From the NCBI RefSeq assembly GCF_002483315.1, contig NZ_DLHR01000015.1, positions 170,957-234,956 on the forward strand: 64,000 nucleotides of DNA. Reading direction: 5' to 3'. Below the pieces are notes generated by a model. It was not told the origin of the DNA and searched no databases. It was given only the letters and a program-made list of their open reading frames with translations. This document shows positions 60,912 through 64,000 of the stretch, piece after piece. How positions within the stretch are numbered: position 1 is the first letter of the stretch; every line of letters begins with the position of its first letter. The stretch comes from Flavobacterium sp. UBA7663. GTDB taxonomy: Bacteria; Bacteroidota; Bacteroidia; Flavobacteriales; Flavobacteriaceae. Both the position numbers and the translations under genes were made by a program.

Positions 60912-62057
60912 TTACTTTATCAAATGCTGATAGTAATTTATATTTTCTTCTACTTTTTTGGTAATATCAAAATGGGCTTCAACATATAATCTAGCTTCGT
61001 TACCCATTCTAGTATTACAATCAGTATCATTTAAAATTGTGCTTATTTTTTGCGCAAACAATTCATGATTAGCTGGATGCACTAAAAAACCACTTTTCCC
61101 ATCTTCCATTAATTCTTGTGCCCAACCAATGTTACTATTTACCACAGCTTTTTTCATTGCCATCGATTCAATAGTGACCATTCCAAGGGTTTCAGCGTAA
61201 GTGGGAAATACACAAACATTCGCCTTTTTAATGTAATCTTGCACTTCGTTATAAGGTATTTTACCTAAATAAGAAACCTGTTCCAAATCCTGTTTATGAA
61301 ACTGTTGCTTAACTAATTCCCAAGTAGATTTATTTCCTGTTACTACATCTCCAGAATCGCCACCAATTAATACCAATTTGGCTTCTGGAAATTGATTTCT
61401 TACTTTATTAAAAATTTCAGGCAATTCTAAAACGCCTTTTTTTCGTATGATAGTTCCAATGTACAAAACAAGTCCTTTTTCGAAACGTTCTGGATGTTCA
61501 TTATTAAATTGAGCCAAATCTAAACCATAATTAATGGTTTTTATTTGCTCTTTGTGCAATCCAAAAAGTTCGGCAGAAACTTCACCTGCATATTTTGTTG
61601 GAGCAATAAACCCTTTTGCTTTTCTTACCGCTAAGGTTTCAAACAAACGATTTTTAAACTTCTGTTTTCTTTTTTCAATATGACAAAAATAGGTATCGCT
61701 TCCATGAAAACGAATTACCAACGGAATATCAAAATTCATAAAAGCAGTAACTCCTGTCCAATCGGGTGCTTCAATTACATCTATTTTCTCTTTCTTAACG
61801 ACCGAATTGATATGCTTTTGAAGATATTTTCTGTAAAAAAACCATTTCCCAAATCGATATTTTTTGTTTGAAATAAAATGAAAAGTAACTCCATTTTCTT
61901 CAAAAACTTCCGATTTTGGTTGACCATATACAAAAACCGTCACCTTTACCCCTTTTGCAACCAAAGCCACCACTAAGTTTTTAATACTAGTGCCCAAACC
62001 ACCCGAATGTTTTATTTTCGAATGTGGATATTCTGGAGTTAAAAAAGCAACGTGCAT
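60912..62057 (-). CDS. glycosyltransferase family 4
   Basis: A 381-residue GT-B enzyme. The N-terminus MHVAFLTPEYPHSKIKHSGGLGTSIKNLV is the GT4/GT5-like acceptor-domain start. The C-terminal half shows VLYIGTIIRKKGVLELP, KLVLIGGDSGDVV, VCVFPTYAETLGMVTIESMAMKKAVV and SGFLV. The donor is unknown. It sits within the tightly packed leftward operon, with three-base gaps on both sides. Confidence 0.92.
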   Translation of the reverse strand: MHVAFLTPEYPHSKIKHSGGLGTSIKNLVVALVAKGVKVTVFVYGQPKSEVFEENGVTFHFISNKKYRFGKWFFYRKYLQKHINSVVKKEKIDVIEAPDWTGVTAFMNFDIPLVIRFHGSDTYFCHIEKRKQKFKNRLFETLAVRKAKGFIAPTKYAGEVSAELFGLHKEQIKTINYGLDLAQFNNEHPERFEKGLVLYIGTIIRKKGVLELPEIFNKVRNQFPEAKLVLIGGDSGDVVTGNKSTWELVKQQFHKQDLEQVSYLGKIPYNEVQDYIKKANVCVFPTYAETLGMVTIESMAMKKAVVNSNIGWAQELMEDGKSGFLVHPANHELFAQKISTILNDTDCNTRMGNEARLYVEAHFDITKKVEENINYYQHLIK

Positions 62058-62060
62058 GAG

Positions 62061-62945
62061 TTAGGGGTTTTTAATTTCTTTACAAAAGGCTAAAGTACAA
62101 AAAGTTCTGCCTTTACTATTCACGTGAATGTTATCATAAAACAACTCTTCGGGTAAAATTGTCGAATGATTGATTATTTTAAAATCTTTTGTGTTTGGAA
62201 AAATGACATTTTTTCTATGAATAGGTGATTGATATACGATCAAATCAATTCCCTTTTGTTTGCAAAGTTTTTTAATCTTTAAAAATGAAGGATTTAGATA
62301 GCTTGTTTCAATATTAGTATCAATTCCTTTTTCTATATGATTTGCAATTTGGGGATACGTGTAGTTTCCTTTTTCATCAAATCTATTTCTTTTGTTAGGT
62401 TTTAAAAAGGCATATATTGAAGGATAAAATAGTTCGTTATTATAATAGCTTACTCCTAAAATAGGCATGAACTTAGAATAAGTAAGTACTTTTAATCCAT
62501 TTTGCTCCATTTTATCGTAATAATTATAAACCAAAGTATCTTGAACTTCCGTTAAAAAACGATAATCATTATTATTTAATTCGTTTACCGGATTTTGTAA
62601 ATCTCCAGGAGTAACACACAAAATCAGTTGGTCTGTAGTTTTTCCCAAAGAAAGAAAATACTGTAACATCAAATAATGAGAACTCAAAGAAGTGTCGTCC
62701 ATACTAATGTTTAATCCAGAAGTATTTAAGGTTTTATCAATCAACTTAGTGTCTAATGTAGTTAATCCTGTACTAGAGCCTAAAACTACATAATCAAAAT
62801 GGGTTTCTTTGACACCATTTTTTACAAACTGATTTTTATACAATTGCGACTTTCCTAAAACATAAAGAGATAAATAAGCAATGCCGTTTCCAATCAAAAG
62901 AATGAAAAAAGTATAAATGGCTATTTTGGTTAGAAACTTCTTCAT
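62061..62945 (-). CDS. SGNH/AlgJ-like membrane-anchored protein
   Basis: A 294-residue protein with one N-terminal transmembrane segment (about 8-30) and an extracytoplasmic domain of SGNH-hydrolase character. The nucleophile block is YVVLGSSTGLT, and the C-terminal Asp-x-x-His block is YDNIHVNSKG. It starts at the last base of the MBOAT gene. This is the arrangement of AlgI plus AlgJ/AlgX or PatA/PatB pairs that O-acetylate exopolysaccharide, so it is probably the acetyl-accepting transferase (inference). Confidence 0.8.
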   Translation of the reverse strand: MKKFLTKIAIYTFFILLIGNGIAYLSLYVLGKSQLYKNQFVKNGVKETHFDYVVLGSSTGLTTLDTKLIDKTLNTSGLNISMDDTSLSSHYLMLQYFLSLGKTTDQLILCVTPGDLQNPVNELNNNDYRFLTEVQDTLVYNYYDKMEQNGLKVLTYSKFMPILGVSYYNNELFYPSIYAFLKPNKRNRFDEKGNYTYPQIANHIEKGIDTNIETSYLNPSFLKIKKLCKQKGIDLIVYQSPIHRKNVIFPNTKDFKIINHSTILPEELFYDNIHVNSKGRTFCTLAFCKEIKNP

Positions 62946-64000
62946 TAAAATTGGAAATAAATAAAGTCCATTTGATTTTTAAAACTTCCCATAAAGAAAA
63001 TCAACAATACTAAAAGTAAAGCACCAAAAGCTGAAACTTCAGGTAATTCTCTTTTTTTGATGACCCAAAATAATTCTTGTAGAGATAAAATTCCGACAGC
63101 CAAAACACTTAAACCGAAAATCATCAAATTAGCATTGGTTTTATAGAATAAGGATAACCCTAAACTTTTCAATTCGAACATATGTGCTAAATATTGAAAA
63201 GCATCTGAAATAGAATCGGCTCTAAAAAACACCCAACCGATACATACAACTAAAAACGTAACTCCAATTTTAGCAAAATCGAGCCAACCATAGGATTTAG
63301 TAATCAAGTGACTTCTGTTTAGGTTGAATAGCAATAAAGGCAAAAACAGTAAAGCATGAAATAAACCCCAAACTACATAGGTCCAATTGGCACCATGCCA
63401 AAAACCACTTACCAAAAAGATAATCATTACATTTCTAATTTGAAACCATTGTGAACCTTTTGAGCCACCAAGTGGAATATAAATATAATCGCGAAACCAA
63501 GTGGATAACGAAATGTGCCAACGACGCCAAAACTCGGCAATATCACGTGAAAAGTAGGGAAACTTAAAATTCACCATTAAATCAAATCCAAAAAGCTTAG
63601 AAATTCCTATTGCCATATCAGAATACCCAGAGAAATCACCATAAATCTGAAAAGCAAAGAAAACCATTCCAACAAACAATTCGCCACTAGAATACGCTTC
63701 AGGATTTTCAAAAATTTTATTTACAAAAAATGCGCAATTATCTGCAACCACGACTTTTTTGAACATTCCCCAAATAATCAATTTGACACCATCCACCGCA
63801 TTTTGATAATCAAAAGCTCGTTTTTTATAAAACTGCGGTAATAAATGAGACGCTCTTTCGATAGGTCCCGCTACTAACTGTGGAAAAAACGTAACGAAAG
63901 CGGCAAAATCGATAAAACTTTTTGTGGGTTGCATTTCCTTTCGATACACATCAATTGTGTAGCTCAAGGTTTGGAAGGTATAAAACGAAATTCCTACAGG
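62945..64000 (-). CDS. MBOAT family O-acyltransferase (AlgI-like), 5' end beyond window
   Basis: A polytopic membrane protein. Family motifs visible are FVTFFPQLVAGPIERASHLLPQF, WRRWHISLSTWFRDYIYIPLGGS and the catalytic-His region FWHGANWTYVVWG. The frame stays open to the window edge, reading PVGISFYTFQTLSYTID upstream, which is normal internal AlgI sequence. The apparent start at 63967 is an internal TTG (Leu). About 120 residues are missing beyond the edge. It likely moves acetyl groups across the membrane to the SGNH partner. Confidence 0.93.
   Translation of the reverse strand, partial: PVGISFYTFQTLSYTIDVYRKEMQPTKSFIDFAAFVTFFPQLVAGPIERASHLLPQFYKKRAFDYQNAVDGVKLIIWGMFKKVVVADNCAFFVNKIFENPEAYSSGELFVGMVFFAFQIYGDFSGYSDMAIGISKLFGFDLMVNFKFPYFSRDIAEFWRRWHISLSTWFRDYIYIPLGGSKGSQWFQIRNVMIIFLVSGFWHGANWTYVVWGLFHALLFLPLLLFNLNRSHLITKSYGWLDFAKIGVTFLVVCIGWVFFRADSISDAFQYLAHMFELKSLGLSLFYKTNANLMIFGLSVLAVGILSLQELFWVIKKRELPEVSAFGALLLVLLIFFMGSFKNQMDFIYFQF

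Noticed and set aside
63965..63967. Apparent start of the MBOAT gene
   Set aside because: The codon is TTG within a conserved internal stretch (YTFQTLSYTID). The frame continues to the window edge, so the gene is cut by the window and not short.
1..64000. Search for CRISPR arrays, insertion sequences, integrases, toxin-antitoxin pairs, restriction or phage-defence genes
   Set aside because: No spaced direct repeats, transposase, integrase, nuclease-defence or toxin-antitoxin signatures were seen. The GH25 lysozyme sits in an operon with pssA and has a membrane anchor, so it is not evidence of a prophage.

Overview
The window is chromosomal DNA of a low-GC member of the Bacteroidota, almost certainly Flavobacteriaceae and Flavobacterium-like. 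The reasons are: type IX secretion (T9SS) and gliding-type genes (PorP/SprF, a type B C-terminal sorting domain, PorV/PorQ-type proteins); family-typical conserved proteins (DUF2805, DUF2891, DUF4369, DUF983, DUF4105/Lnb-like); and promoters of the Bacteroidota form TTTG-N19-TAnnTTTG. A textbook promoter of that form precedes the single tRNA. I see no CRISPR array, insertion sequence, prophage, rRNA or replication origin.

Region 1 (1-22.7 kb) is core genome. It holds an M61 peptidase and small lipoproteins, tRNA-Thr(UGU), and a leftward idi-queD-bcp-manA run. A cold-shock-domain protein, an outer-membrane phospholipase A, an FAD oxidoreductase, an AraC regulator and RecQ follow. A kdsD-tatC-AhpD-like-lptB envelope operon, pssA with a GH25 lysozyme, a PorV-like protein and a DUF4105/Lnb-like membrane protein complete it. 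Short intergenic spaces here carry decayed low-complexity words typical of these genomes.

Region 2 (22.8-32.5 kb) is a surface-polysaccharide locus: a polyprenyl-phosphate sugar transferase, GT4 enzymes, an O-antigen ligase/polymerase-like protein, a GT39-like membrane protein, a Dpm1-like GT2 with a GtrA-like partner, and two hexapeptide acyltransferases. One GT4 gene appears to start at ATT.

Region 3 (32.6-56.5 kb) is the most unusual part. Leftward runs a 1335-residue T9SS type B surface protein, then PorP/SprF, an OmpA-family protein, a GAF histidine kinase, a LytTR regulator whose receiver lacks its phospho-acceptor Asp, and a CheY-like receiver. Divergently, rightward, lies a chain of paralogous multi-PAS kinases and stand-alone receivers. 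It includes a CHASE kinase, a kinase with His-Asn in place of His-Asp, a receiver-PAS-DHp protein without an ATPase domain, and a 1650-residue kinase with about ten PAS domains, one of them LOV-like without the photoactive Cys. The LytTR protein is the only DNA-binding regulator in this block.

Region 4 (56.5-64 kb) is a second, tightly packed leftward glycan operon: MBOAT/AlgI-like (cut by the window edge), SGNH/AlgJ-like, GT4, GT2, GT2, GT-B-like and an FkbM methyltransferase. Signalling and surface-protein genes therefore sit between two surface-glycan blocks. A link between sensing, cell-surface structure and gliding or adhesion is plausible, but it is inference from gene order.
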